A program made the position numbers and the translations under genes. Shown here piece after piece: positions 1 through 8,658 of a stretch of 64,000 nt of DNA (positions are counted from its first letter, which is position 1; each line of letters starts with the position of its first letter). Under the pieces are notes generated by a model that saw only the letters and a list, made by a program, of their open reading frames with translations, was not told the DNA's origin and searched no databases. The stretch comes from Prevotella sp. (GTDB lineage: Bacteria > Bacteroidota > Bacteroidia > Bacteroidales > Bacteroidaceae): NCBI GenBank assembly GCA_024682415.1, contig JAIKZG010000019.1:37232-101231 (forward strand). The letters run 5' to 3'.

Positions 1-494
1 ACGGCTGTAAGAACGACGCGCTCCGGGCGCTGCAATAATCCCACCTTGCATTCTATATTCAGCCCTTCGGCCCTCGCACGCACATAGCTTACCATTACAG
101 AGCCCATCATAGCAAGGAATGTGATTACGATACCCCAGAAATCATGATTGACAAAGAAAATGCAGCTGATACCGAAAAGCGAAAGCAGCTCACTATAACG
201 ATCGAGCACAGAATCCCACAACGCACCGAAAGCGGAACTCATGTTGCCAACACGAGCCAAGCGCCCATCCATCATGTCGAACAATCCGGCAAAGAGGATT
301 AATGCGCCCGTCCACCCTATCATGGCATAGCTATTTTCTTTCGCTGCCACACAGAACATCACGGCAGCAACGGCATTAAGAAGAAAACCGATGGCGGTGA
401 TGATATTGGGAGTGACGCCGACTTTTATCATTCCGTTGATTAACGGATTGATAATGGCATAGATAACCTTTTGAAGATAATCTCTATAATTCAT
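1..494 (-). CDS. CDP-alcohol phosphatidyltransferase (partial, C-terminus outside window)
   Basis: Membrane enzyme that moves a phosphatidyl group from CDP-diacylglycerol to an alcohol acceptor. The ATG is at 494-492 and the frame stays open to the window edge, so about 164 N-terminal residues are seen. The family signature D-x2-D-G-x2-A-R-x8-G-x3-D-x3-D is complete at residues 73-98 (DMMDGRLAR, then G90, D94, D98), so the metal-binding aspartates are intact. Several hydrophobic segments precede and follow it. It lies 14 bp downstream of a PgpA-like phosphatase on the same strand. In Bacteroides a CDP-alcohol transferase/PgpA-like pair belongs to inositol lipid synthesis; whether the acceptor here is inositol phosphate or glycerol phosphate cannot be told from the fragment. 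Confidence 0.9.
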   Translation of the reverse strand, partial: MNYRDYLQKVIYAIINPLINGMIKVGVTPNIITAIGFLLNAVAAVMFCVAAKENSYAMIGWTGALILFAGLFDMMDGRLARVGNMSSAFGALWDSVLDRYSELLSLFGISCIFFVNHDFWGIVITFLAMMGSVMVSYVRARAEGLNIECKVGLLQRPERVVLTA

Positions 495-508
495 TTCTCT
501 ATCTTTTT

Positions 509-994
509 TTATATTAAATAAAATCTTATAATCATAACAATAATCAAGCTATATAAGCCGGCAAGGATATCGTCTGCCATTACCCAAAATGCTCCTACAT
601 TATTATCAAGCTTGCGAATGCCGAGAGGTTTATAAATATCAAAGAAGCGAAACAAGAGAAACGCTATAAACCCATAGAACATACTCCTTATAGGAGCTGC
701 GAGCAATGCCACCCACACTCCCACCATCTCGTCTACTACGACACGGCTTGGGTCGTTACCCCAAAACGGAATAAGTCTGGCTGTAGCCCATGTGCCAAGA
801 ATGGTAAAAACGACGATGGTAATGCATAAACAGGCCAAGAACAATTCTTTCGACTGTATAAGCAATGCGCCACAAAACCACATAGAAGTGCCAAGCAAAG
901 CTCCTGCCGTGCCAGGAGCTTTAGGAGTAAAGCCAGCTCCGAAGCCTGTGCCAATCATTACTGCCAAATGATTTAAAATGTCTTCTTTTCTCAT
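509..994 (-). CDS. pgpA: PgpA-like phosphatidylglycerophosphatase A family protein
   Basis: Integral membrane lipid phosphatase, 161 aa, usual length for PgpA. The N-terminal family motif reads [20 protein letters not shown] (residues 16-35) and the second conserved acidic motif is VVVDEMVG near residue 86; hydrophobic helices fill the rest. It is the first gene of the leftward unit with the CDP-alcohol phosphatidyltransferase 14 bp downstream, so it probably dephosphorylates the phosphorylated lipid made by that enzyme (phosphatidylglycerophosphate, or phosphatidylinositol phosphate if the locus is the Bacteroides-type inositol lipid cluster). A -33/-7 promoter lies just upstream at 1017-1048. 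Confidence 0.9.
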   Translation of the reverse strand: MRKEDILNHLAVMIGTGFGAGFTPKAPGTAGALLGTSMWFCGALLIQSKELFLACLCITIVVFTILGTWATARLIPFWGNDPSRVVVDEMVGVWVALLAAPIRSMFYGFIAFLLFRFFDIYKPLGIRKLDNNVGAFWVMADDILAGLYSLIIVMIIRFYLI

Positions 995-1016
995 AGTCTA
1001 AATAAAATTAGTGTTG

Positions 1017-1048
1017 CAAAAATAAGTAAAAAAATAAAAAAATAACAA
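1017..1048 (-). promoter_or_regulatory. Bacteroidetes -33/-7 promoter for the pgpA-like gene
   Basis: On the minus strand the -7 element TATTTTTG (1024-1017) is preceded, 21 bp away, by TTG (1048-1046). It lies 23 bp upstream of the ATG at 994. Confidence 0.6.
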
Positions 1049-1077
1049 GCTCTTAAGAATTTCTTATCAAGAAAAAA

Positions 1078-1257
1078 TACCTTTAGATAAGGTAGGCGGC
1101 ATCTCAGCAGAAAAAACAAATAAATTCCGAAGATTTGCTTATCAAGCAAATCGTATTCTGCTTTCGATTTGCGCTACCTTTAGATAAGGTAGGCGGCATC
1201 TCAGCAGAAAAAACAAATAAATTTGTTTTGTTCTGCTTTCGATTTGCGCTACCTTTG
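1078..1257 (+). repeat. Direct repeats duplicating a promoter region
   Basis: A 49-bp segment at 1078-1126 recurs identically at 1175-1223 (period 97). A second 26-bp segment at 1156-1181 recurs at 1231-1256 (period 75). Both carry the TACCTTT core: 1078 and 1175 read TACCTTTAG, 1250 reads TACCTTTG. Each 49-bp copy begins with the inverted repeat TACCTT-N5-AAGGTA. Between the copies sits a perfect hairpin, GATTTGCTT (1132-1140) and AAGCAAATC (1144-1152). Confidence 0.9.
1226..1257 (+). promoter_or_regulatory. -33/-7 promoter for the DUF5686 gene
   Basis: TTTTG at 1226-1230, 19-bp spacer, then a perfect TACCTTTG at 1250-1257. Transcription would begin near 1263, which excludes the upstream TTG at 1223 as start codon and points to the GTG at 1286. 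Confidence 0.65.
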
Positions 1258-1285
1258 CACGAAACTTATAAAGAAAACATTAAGA

Positions 1286-3841
1286 GTGAAACGACTGATA
1301 TTTATATTATTCACCATTTTTTGCTTCACGCTAAACACATTAGCGCAAATCACAGGTACAATTTCCGACAAAGACGGCTACGCCATTCCCTACGCAAGCA
1401 TAATGTATAAAGGACATCATATTGCTGCGATAAGCGATGTGAACGGCAAATTCTCTATAGAACGTCATAACGGATGGACACTTACTTTCAGCTGCGTGGG
1501 ATATCGTTCGCAGACATTAAAGGTGAGCGAAAGTACCAAAGATTTGGAAATCACTCTTAAAGAGAGTTCTAAAAGTCTTAATGAAGTAGTGGTGAAATCA
1601 AGCAAGGGCAGATATTCCAGAAAAAACAATCCTGCCGTAGAACTGATGAAACGCGTGATTGAAGCCAAAAAGAAAACAGATCTGACTAACCACGATTTTT
1701 ATCAATACACAAAATATCAGAAAATTACACTTGCCCTTAACGACATAAAAGACGAAGATTTAGACAAAGGACTATACAAAAAGCATAAATGGCTGCTCAA
1801 CTATATGGAGAAAAGTCAATACAACGGCAAACGCATATTACCAATGAGCGTAGACGAAACCGTGACACGCCACATATACCGCAAAAATCCTAAAAGCGAA
1901 AAAGATATCATAGAGGGACAGAAAAACCAAGGACTTAACACCGTAATCCAGACTGGCGATATTCTTAACACATTCCTTAAAGAAGTGTTCACCGACATTG
2001 ATATTTACAACGACTATGTGCGTCTGCTGCAATATCCGTTTGTAAGCCCGATAGGCAAAACTGCCGTTTCGTTTTATCGCTACTATATAGAAGACACGGT
2101 ATATGTAGACAACGACCTTTGTTATCATCTGCAATTCATTCCCAACAATCAGCAGGATTTCGGCTTCAGAGGTGAGCTTTATGTCCTTGCCGACTCTTCC
2201 TTGCATGTGAAGCGATGTGAGCTGTCGATACCGCAACGAAGCGATGTTAACTTCGTGAAAAGCATGAAAGTGGTGCAGGAATACACTAAGCAAGATAACG
2301 GAGAATGGGTATTGACAAAAGACGACATGGCCACCGAAATAAGTCTTACCGACATCCTTTCTGACATTCTGATAACACGCACAACCCATCTCGACAAATA
2401 TGATTTCAATCCCCTGCCCAAACGACAGTTCAGGGGGAAAGCTGCCGTGCGCCATGCTGCCGACGCGAAGATGAGAGATGAAGCATTTTGGCAAAAATAC
2501 CGCGCCGTAGAACTTACCAAAACAGAATCGTCGATGGACGCTTTCATTCATCAGATGGAGCAAAGCAAGAACTACAAATGGCTGCTCTTCGGCATGAAGG
2601 CATTTCTTGAAAACTATATTGAGACGGGCACAATGAAGACGAAAAGCAAATTCGACTTCGGCCCTATCAACACCATAGTTTCCAAAAACTTTGTAGACAG
2701 CTGGCGTTTCAGAGCAAGCGGACGAACGACAGCGCATCTTAACAACCACTTCTTCTGGGATGGTTATTACGCTTACGGCACGAAATCGAAGAAGAGCTAT
2801 TATGGCTCACAATTCACATATAGCCTCAACAAGAAGCAGAACATGCCATTTGAGTTTCCACAGCGCAACATCGTCTTTGAAACTACATTCGATGTAATGT
2901 CGCCATCTGACAAATATTTGCTCCACAACAAGGACAATGCTTTCATGGCATTCAAGACACAAGACGTGAAGCAATTATATTTCTATAATCGCCAGAAACT
3001 CAGCTTTATATATGAAACCGACTGGGGACTGAGTTTCAACACATCATTAAAGGCAGAAAGCAACAAGCCAACAGGCGACCTTGAATTCCGCCGAATGGCA
3101 GGCACTGCCGACTACATGAAAAATCCGATTATAAAGGAGATACGCACCTCGGAGTTCAAATTGGGTATGCGCTACTGCCCTGGCTTGACTTTCATAAACA
3201 CGAAACAACATCGTGTACCTGTAAACCACGACGCTCCGGAATTTGAAATCAGCCATACCACAGGCATGAAGGGATTTCTTGGCGGTGATTATCGCTTAAA
3301 CTTCACAGAGCTGACAATCTACAAGCGCACATGGCTCGGTTCATGGGGGTATGTAAACACTCGACTCAATACTGGCGCGCAATGGAACAAAGTGCCATTT
3401 CCACTGCTCATAATGCCACCTGCCAACCTCACCTATTTTGAGAAAGAAAACACGTTCAGCCTTATGCGCAACATGGAATTTCTAAACGACCGTTACGCAT
3501 ATTGGTGCGTGATGTGGGACGCCAACGGCAAACTTCTCAACCGCGTTCCCCTTATTCAGAAATTGAAATGGCGTGAATATGTGTCTTTCAAAGGCATGTT
3601 CGGCAAACTCACCGACAAAAACAATCCATTCCTTGCGCAAAACGCTGCCGACCCCACATTGATGCAGTTTCCCGATGGCGCGAACATTATGAATCCGCAC
3701 AAGCCATACTTGGAAGTGGAAGCAGGCGTACACAACGTATTTAAATTTCTTGCCATCGGCTTCGTTCACCGCCTCACCTACAACGATATGCCAGGCATAA
3801 AGAAGAACGGCATACGCTTCTCATTTATGCTGACATTCTAA
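1286..3841 (+). CDS. DUF5686 / carboxypeptidase-regulatory-like domain outer membrane protein
   Basis: Secreted protein of 851 aa with the architecture of the Bacteroidetes DUF5686 family: signal peptide, a carboxypeptidase regulatory-like beta-sandwich (about residues 22-95, ITGTISDKDG to VGYRSQ), then a long DUF5686 region predicted to form an outer-membrane barrel and ending in Phe (SFMLTF). Function is unknown; related proteins resemble TonB-dependent transporter N-termini without the plug. The start is placed at GTG 1286, giving a typical signal peptide (KRLIFILFTIFCFTLNTLAQ), because the TACCTTTG promoter covers the only earlier in-frame start (TTG 1223). It abuts the convergent sugar transferase gene with no gap: its TAA ends at 3841 and the other stop begins at 3842. 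Confidence 0.88.
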   Translation: MKRLIFILFTIFCFTLNTLAQITGTISDKDGYAIPYASIMYKGHHIAAISDVNGKFSIERHNGWTLTFSCVGYRSQTLKVSESTKDLEITLKESSKSLNEVVVKSSKGRYSRKNNPAVELMKRVIEAKKKTDLTNHDFYQYTKYQKITLALNDIKDEDLDKGLYKKHKWLLNYMEKSQYNGKRILPMSVDETVTRHIYRKNPKSEKDIIEGQKNQGLNTVIQTGDILNTFLKEVFTDIDIYNDYVRLLQYPFVSPIGKTAVSFYRYYIEDTVYVDNDLCYHLQFIPNNQQDFGFRGELYVLADSSLHVKRCELSIPQRSDVNFVKSMKVVQEYTKQDNGEWVLTKDDMATEISLTDILSDILITRTTHLDKYDFNPLPKRQFRGKAAVRHAADAKMRDEAFWQKYRAVELTKTESSMDAFIHQMEQSKNYKWLLFGMKAFLENYIETGTMKTKSKFDFGPINTIVSKNFVDSWRFRASGRTTAHLNNHFFWDGYYAYGTKSKKSYYGSQFTYSLNKKQNMPFEFPQRNIVFETTFDVMSPSDKYLLHNKDNAFMAFKTQDVKQLYFYNRQKLSFIYETDWGLSFNTSLKAESNKPTGDLEFRRMAGTADYMKNPIIKEIRTSEFKLGMRYCPGLTFINTKQHRVPVNHDAPEFEISHTTGMKGFLGGDYRLNFTELTIYKRTWLGSWGYVNTRLNTGAQWNKVPFPLLIMPPANLTYFEKENTFSLMRNMEFLNDRYAYWCVMWDANGKLLNRVPLIQKLKWREYVSFKGMFGKLTDKNNPFLAQNAADPTLMQFPDGANIMNPHKPYLEVEAGVHNVFKFLAIGFVHRLTYNDMPGIKKNGIRFSFMLTF

Positions 3842-4513
3842 TTAGAATTTCTTTCCTACAGCGATGCTAAGGAAAGTATTTGCGAGAATTTTAAGGTCAA
3901 AATGCCAAGAGCTGTGCTCCAGATAATAAAGGTCAAGATTCAGTCGGCGCAACATCTTGTCAATGGTATCGGTATATCCATTATAAAGAGTAGCATAAGA
4001 TGTAACGCCTGGGCGCACCTGATATAAGCACACATAGCGAGGGTCGCGCTCTATAATTTTATTGATATAGTATTTTCTTTCCGGTCGCGGACCTACGAAA
4101 GCCATGTCGCCACGCACCACATTCCACAGCTGCGGCAACTCATCAAGATGATGCGCACGAAGGAAAGCCCCCACCCTTGTCAATCTGTCGTCTTCCTCCA
4201 GATTAAACAAAGCAGGACCATCTTTCTCAGCATCAATCTTCATGCTGCGAAACTTATATATATAAAAAGGCTTGCCATATCTGCCGATTCTCACCTGACG
4301 AAATATAGCAGGACCATCATCTTCCAATTTTACAGCTAAATAGCACACAAAAAATAAAGGAGAAAAAACCAGAATACAAAGTAATGCTACACTAAAATCC
4401 AGCATTCGCTTCATATCCCTCTCTACCCTGTTCATTCCATTACAGACAAATAAGTTGTCATCAGGTTGTAAGATGTCTGCATATAAACTTGCAATCGCAG
4501 TTCTTGTATACAT
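3842..4513 (-). CDS. Initiating polyprenyl-phosphate sugar-phosphate transferase
   Basis: Monotopic phosphoglycosyltransferase (bacterial sugar transferase family) that would load the first sugar phosphate of the repeat unit onto undecaprenyl phosphate. It has the short PglC/WbaP-C type core: a membrane segment at about 36-60 (LDFSVALLCILVFSPLFFVC), FRQVRIGRYGKPFYIYKFRSM, the DE dyad in HLDELPQLWN, and FVGPRPE. The N-terminal WbaP-like membrane domain is absent. Length 223 aa is usual for the short form. It is the last gene of the polysaccharide operon, 101 bp after the GT2 gene, the only sizeable gap in that operon. Starts at 4435 or 4414 are also possible, since homologues begin near KRMLDF. 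Confidence 0.9.
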   Translation of the reverse strand: MYTRTAIASLYADILQPDDNLFVCNGMNRVERDMKRMLDFSVALLCILVFSPLFFVCYLAVKLEDDGPAIFRQVRIGRYGKPFYIYKFRSMKIDAEKDGPALFNLEEDDRLTRVGAFLRAHHLDELPQLWNVVRGDMAFVGPRPERKYYINKIIERDPRYVCLYQVRPGVTSYATLYNGYTDTIDKMLRRLNLDLYYLEHSSWHFDLKILANTFLSIAVGKKF

Positions 4514-4614
4514 TTATATGTCTTAATATTATTTATTAATTTTAGGTATTAACTCTATACTATATTATAAACGTATAAGTGCCTCGCAATATTGCATCAC
4601 CAAGAATCTTTTTT

Positions 4615-5370
4615 TCAAAACATTCTCAGCCCGAAAACTTTTATAAGATATTTAAGGCATATCATAAAAAGATTAGTATATAATCCGTTTCTATTACATG
4701 CCTTAACATCCTCTAAATTTGCCTTCATTATATTTTTTATACTTCGTGTGCTTGCTCCCCCCATTCGCATTGTCACGAAATCCTTTTTTATGTACTTCGC
4801 CTTTATTCCGTGATTATAGAAAAACCTTACCATCATGTCATAATCCGCCGCGATTTTATATTCCAATGAATATTTTCCGCATTCATTATAAATTCTCTTA
4901 CGAACATAAAAAGACGGGTGTGCTGGCATAAATCCGAAGCGCAATAAAGAAGGACGAAAAACTGCAGAAGAATAATATCTTACGCATTTCTTCAGATTAT
5001 TGGGATTCACGAAATGTATATCACCATATACGGCATCCAAATCTTCATCAAAAGCCTCAACAATGTGCTGCACTACATCATCGGAAGTATAGAAATCATC
5101 TGAATTTAATATGCCGACCACATCTCCTGTTGCCATCTCTATGCCTTTGTTCATGGCATCATAAATTCCCTTATCCGGCTCTGAAACATATTTCATACGC
5201 CCTCTGAAACTCGGCTCATAGCTTTTCACTATCTGCATCGTTTCGTCATGCGAATTTCCATCCACTATAATATATTCGATATCAGCATAACTTTGCGCCA
5301 ACACCGATTCTATTGTGCTCTTTATTGTCTTCGCACTATTGTAAGTTGCTGTAATAACAGAGATTTTCAT
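4615..5370 (-). CDS. Glycosyltransferase family 2
   Basis: Inverting GT-A glycosyltransferase, 251 aa, adding a sugar to the polyprenyl-linked repeat unit at the inner membrane. Seen: N-terminal nucleotide-sugar fold (KISVITATYNSAKTIKSTIE), VDGNSHDET, a DSD-type metal motif (NSDD near residue 91) and a C-terminal basic, hydrophobic end. This arrangement matches the WcaA/colanic-type GT2 group. Its ATG shares one base with the stop codon of the upstream SGNH gene (5370), so translation is probably coupled. The sugar and linkage cannot be read from sequence. Confidence 0.92.
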   Translation of the reverse strand: MKISVITATYNSAKTIKSTIESVLAQSYADIEYIIVDGNSHDETMQIVKSYEPSFRGRMKYVSEPDKGIYDAMNKGIEMATGDVVGILNSDDFYTSDDVVQHIVEAFDEDLDAVYGDIHFVNPNNLKKCVRYYSSAVFRPSLLRFGFMPAHPSFYVRKRIYNECGKYSLEYKIAADYDMMVRFFYNHGIKAKYIKKDFVTMRMGGASTRSIKNIMKANLEDVKACNRNGLYTNLFMICLKYLIKVFGLRMF

Positions 5371-6647
5371 TATTCTTTCTGCTTAACTAAATTCGACAGA
5401 TATTTGGCAAATTCATAAAACCCATAAGTATTAAAATGAGAATTATCTTCAAGAACTTTACTCATTTTATCTTCACCAAAACCTACAGAATAAGCATTTC
5501 TAACTCCCCACGCATTAAAATCCTCATACGATATACCTAAACGATAACAATTTTCACGAATAGAATCATTTAAATCCCTTGGAGTATATAAACCATTATT
5601 GTACGCATAAGGCGGAACATAATCACCCGAAGGATTTTTCATATATCGATATCCTGTACCAAGCTGAATAATTTTAATATGTGGGTAAGCCGTCAATAAA
5701 GAATTTACTCCGTAATTCATTGCGCCAAGCACCGTATACTTATCATAATCAACATTCTTATCTTTATAGTTCCATAAATTACCAATCGGAACGCTACATG
5801 TTAAATCATTATTTCCATACTCACAAATTAAAATTGTTGGCTTGCTCAAATCAATTTTATTTGAAAGTAAAGTTGCTAACACATCATTATAATGTCCTGT
5901 ATTTATTGTGTCATTTGCTTTTTTCTGATACTTATAATCACGCAATAAAAGAGCATCAACTATAGAAGGGAAAGCAAATGCATTATAACTATTATCAAGT
6001 TTTCCATTTATCTTTCTATATGCCATCCAACATCCAGAACATCCAAGATTAAATACTTTACACCCTAAACGATATTGCATTTGATGTTCCAAAGAATTAT
6101 GCAATGTCTTATAGCCTAAAAAGCTATCTCCTATCAACAAGACTTGTAAAGGATTGCGAAGCATCTTCTTTATATTCGGACTATTATTAATATTACTAAC
6201 AGCATTTAAGTCCAGACATATATTATTTAATTCATTCGAAAAATTTGCTATTGTATCATTAAATATGACATAACCAACAATGTTATCATTATGCCATGAA
6301 TAAAGAGTAACAATAGCTTTGTTTAAAGAATCTTCAGTAAAAGAAGCAGCGGCGCGTGTAACATAATCTGTTCCATCAGCATTTTTTATAAAAATCTTAT
6401 AATTATGCCCTTTTACAGCCTCAACTTGATGCACGACAAGTTTTTGATAATGTTTATCTGCATTTGGTATATATAACTCTTTGATAGCAGAATTTACGAC
6501 ATCATTATTTGCCCATTCTATCGTTACATTTAAAACAGAATCAGTGCTTTTAGGCTCACTCTTTTGAACCTCTGATATATATTCTATTCTATCAGAGCAA
6601 GAGAATAAAAAAAATACTTCCAATAATATAAAACAAATGTATCTCAT
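5370..6647 (-). CDS. SGNH/GDSL-type hydrolase, predicted lipoprotein
   Basis: Lipoprotein of 425 aa: signal peptide ending in the lipobox LFSC (Cys17), so it is probably anchored facing the periplasm or outside. Residues 30-160 form an Ig-like/beta region of unknown role. The C-terminal half has the SGNH blocks: GDS with catalytic Ser (LLIGDSF, about 172), GNND (about 279) and the Asp-His block DNSHF (about 400). It is therefore a likely ester hydrolase or acyltransferase acting on the polysaccharide, for example adjusting O-acetylation together with the deacetylase in the same operon. It overlaps the GT4 gene before it by 4 bp. Confidence 0.85.
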   Translation of the reverse strand: MRYICFILLEVFFLFSCSDRIEYISEVQKSEPKSTDSVLNVTIEWANNDVVNSAIKELYIPNADKHYQKLVVHQVEAVKGHNYKIFIKNADGTDYVTRAAASFTEDSLNKAIVTLYSWHNDNIVGYVIFNDTIANFSNELNNICLDLNAVSNINNSPNIKKMLRNPLQVLLIGDSFLGYKTLHNSLEHQMQYRLGCKVFNLGCSGCWMAYRKINGKLDNSYNAFAFPSIVDALLLRDYKYQKKANDTINTGHYNDVLATLLSNKIDLSKPTILICEYGNNDLTCSVPIGNLWNYKDKNVDYDKYTVLGAMNYGVNSLLTAYPHIKIIQLGTGYRYMKNPSGDYVPPYAYNNGLYTPRDLNDSIRENCYRLGISYEDFNAWGVRNAYSVGFGEDKMSKVLEDNSHFNTYGFYEFAKYLSNLVKQKE

Positions 6648-7861
6648 TTCACTAAGCTATTATATAATCTCAAATAATTATTATAACATGTTTCTTCTTT
6701 ATAATTATCAACGACATTCTGGCGGCATGCTTCAGAAAGCTCTCCAAAATCATTGCTACATATTTCCATAATATGTTTTTTTGCTTCAACAAGATTACCT
6801 TTATCAACTACAATTCCTGTTGATTTATTAATAGTTTCAGCACACCCACCAGTATTATAAACTACGACAGGTGTACCACAGGACATTGCTTCTATGTTTG
6901 TTGTCGGGAAATTATCCTCCCACGTAGGATTAAAATATACATTAGCTGCCGAATAGAGATTTACCAATTCATTTATATTTTCCGTACGCTGAATACCAAT
7001 AATTCCAGATGGAAGAGTTTTTATTACTTTAGGAGTAAGCCCAACCAAAATAATAGTATAAGACATATCAAGTTTTGTACGCAAAGATATAAAATCATGC
7101 AAACCTTTTCTATACCAATTTGACGCTACACCTAATATTATCTTATTATCTGATGGAATATTATATTTTTGTTTTACAATAAATGAAGCATTTTCCGATG
7201 GTTGGAATATATCTGTATTTATTCCATTATAAATTTGATGGATATTAGCTTTTTTAAAGAAAGACTTTTTCAAATCACCTTCCAACCATTTACTTACAGG
7301 CACTAATGCAAGATTCTTAACAGATAAGAATTTCTTGCGTTTCAACTCAAAATTTCTTTCTGAATTATCCTTCCATATACTACGAGGATAATTAGATTTT
7401 AAAGGACAATCATTACAATGAGTTTGCCATTTATCACATCCGACAAACATATAATGAGCACAATGTCCTGTAAAAGTCCAGCAATCATGCAAAGTCCATA
7501 CAACAGGAATATTTATTTTTGCCAGGTAATCAAATAAAATAGAATAATTTAAATAATATCCATGAATATTATGCAAATGGATTATATCAGGCTTTATTTT
7601 CTCTATAAAGGAAATAAGTTTTTTTGTCGGCAATGATGACATCAACCCATGATTATCTAATAATCTGGAACCCACAATATGAATAGCCTCATCGAAATTA
7701 TTGCCAATATGATATATAGCAGATTTACTCGGATTGAGCCAACGCCCATAAGCAATATAACTTTTCCATCCATGAGCAATTGCTTCCTTGCCTAGACCCT
7801 CGGCGATTTTTCCATGAGACCCCCAATTGGCTGTTATATTTATCTGTAATAATGTTGGCAT
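6644..7861 (-). CDS. Glycosyltransferase family 4
   Basis: Retaining GT-B glycosyltransferase of about 405 aa. It opens with the group-typical PTLLQINITANWGSHGKIAE, has a Cys-rich middle block (CDKWQTHCNDC) typical of a WcaL/colanic-type subfamily, and the C-terminal UDP-sugar binding block with E-x7-E (EAMSCGTPVVVYNTGGCAE). The ATG at 7861 is preferred over the TTG at 7870, because homologues start at MP-LLQIN. It lies 5 bp after the stop of the deacetylase gene. Cytoplasmic face of the inner membrane; it extends the repeat unit. Confidence 0.92.
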   Translation of the reverse strand: MPTLLQINITANWGSHGKIAEGLGKEAIAHGWKSYIAYGRWLNPSKSAIYHIGNNFDEAIHIVGSRLLDNHGLMSSLPTKKLISFIEKIKPDIIHLHNIHGYYLNYSILFDYLAKINIPVVWTLHDCWTFTGHCAHYMFVGCDKWQTHCNDCPLKSNYPRSIWKDNSERNFELKRKKFLSVKNLALVPVSKWLEGDLKKSFFKKANIHQIYNGINTDIFQPSENASFIVKQKYNIPSDNKIILGVASNWYRKGLHDFISLRTKLDMSYTIILVGLTPKVIKTLPSGIIGIQRTENINELVNLYSAANVYFNPTWEDNFPTTNIEAMSCGTPVVVYNTGGCAETINKSTGIVVDKGNLVEAKKHIMEICSNDFGELSEACRQNVVDNYKEETCYNNYLRLYNSLVK

Positions 7862-7866
7862 AATAA

Positions 7867-8658
7867 TCAATATGTTTTATTACAACTCAAGAAATAGAAT
7901 ACATGTTTAACAGGCCAAAAAGGCTCAAAATGTCTACGATTAATAACCAAACCATTAAATGAAAAATAATGTTTGTAATCAGACTGCGAAAAAACATATT
8001 TATATTTTTTGCATGCAATATCAATAGACATCATATTAGCTTGCGAAAGCTTCCCATAAGGAAAGGCAAAATATTCACAAGGAGCTTTCAACTCTTCCTG
8101 AATAATCTCCTTACATCTACATATTTGATATTCAAGAATTTGCCTGTTGTCTGAATTTATCATATAATGATCCATAGTGTGAGCACCAATTATATGTCCA
8201 CGATTAGCCAATTCCTTTATATGTGACCAACGCATCGGTGATTTTCCTTCTGTAAGGACAATATTTTTATTAAAATTGTCTATATAAGAATTATCACCAT
8301 CTACATAATTCGGATTTATAAAAAAAAGCGCATTGGTGTTATTCTTTTCAAGAACAGGAGCAAACACATCATAACACTCCATAAAGCCATCATCAAAAGT
8401 AAAAGCGACCAATGGTTCACAGGGAGTTTCATGATTAAGAATCATCTGTACGGCATCCTCGATTCTAACAAACTTCACATATTTGGAAAGTTCATCCAAA
8501 AGCGAAGCAAACGTATGTGGCTCAATTTCATCGACGATACGATGTCCGTTTAAAATATGGATACCAGCCTTTGGCTTTGAAAAAGAACCCAAAATATTAA
8601 GAACTAAAGCGCGAGCTAATGTCCTCAACTTGAAATATGTAGAATTGTAATTATCCAT
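7867..8658 (-). CDS. Polysaccharide deacetylase (NodB homology domain)
   Basis: Carbohydrate esterase family 4 type protein, 263 aa. Catalytic and metal residues are visible: TFDDG (motif 1, Asp pair near residue 89), HTMDH (motif 2 metal His pair near 160) and AFPYGK (motif 3). A short hydrophobic stretch near residue 20 could be a membrane anchor, though no clear signal peptide is seen. In this operon it would remove N- or O-acetyl groups from the polysaccharide or its lipid-linked precursor. Overlaps the preceding GT4 gene by 8 bp. Confidence 0.9.
   Translation of the reverse strand: MDNYNSTYFKLRTLARALVLNILGSFSKPKAGIHILNGHRIVDEIEPHTFASLLDELSKYVKFVRIEDAVQMILNHETPCEPLVAFTFDDGFMECYDVFAPVLEKNNTNALFFINPNYVDGDNSYIDNFNKNIVLTEGKSPMRWSHIKELANRGHIIGAHTMDHYMINSDNRQILEYQICRCKEIIQEELKAPCEYFAFPYGKLSQANMMSIDIACKKYKYVFSQSDYKHYFSFNGLVINRRHFEPFWPVKHVFYFLSCNKTY

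Noticed and set aside
1223..1285. N-terminal extension of the DUF5686 gene from TTG 1223
   Set aside because: The -7 element at 1250-1257 lies inside it, and GTG 1286 gives a clean signal peptide.
1838..2749. 303-codon frame antisense to the DUF5686 gene
   Set aside because: Shadow of the strongly supported opposite-strand gene with no domain or start signals.
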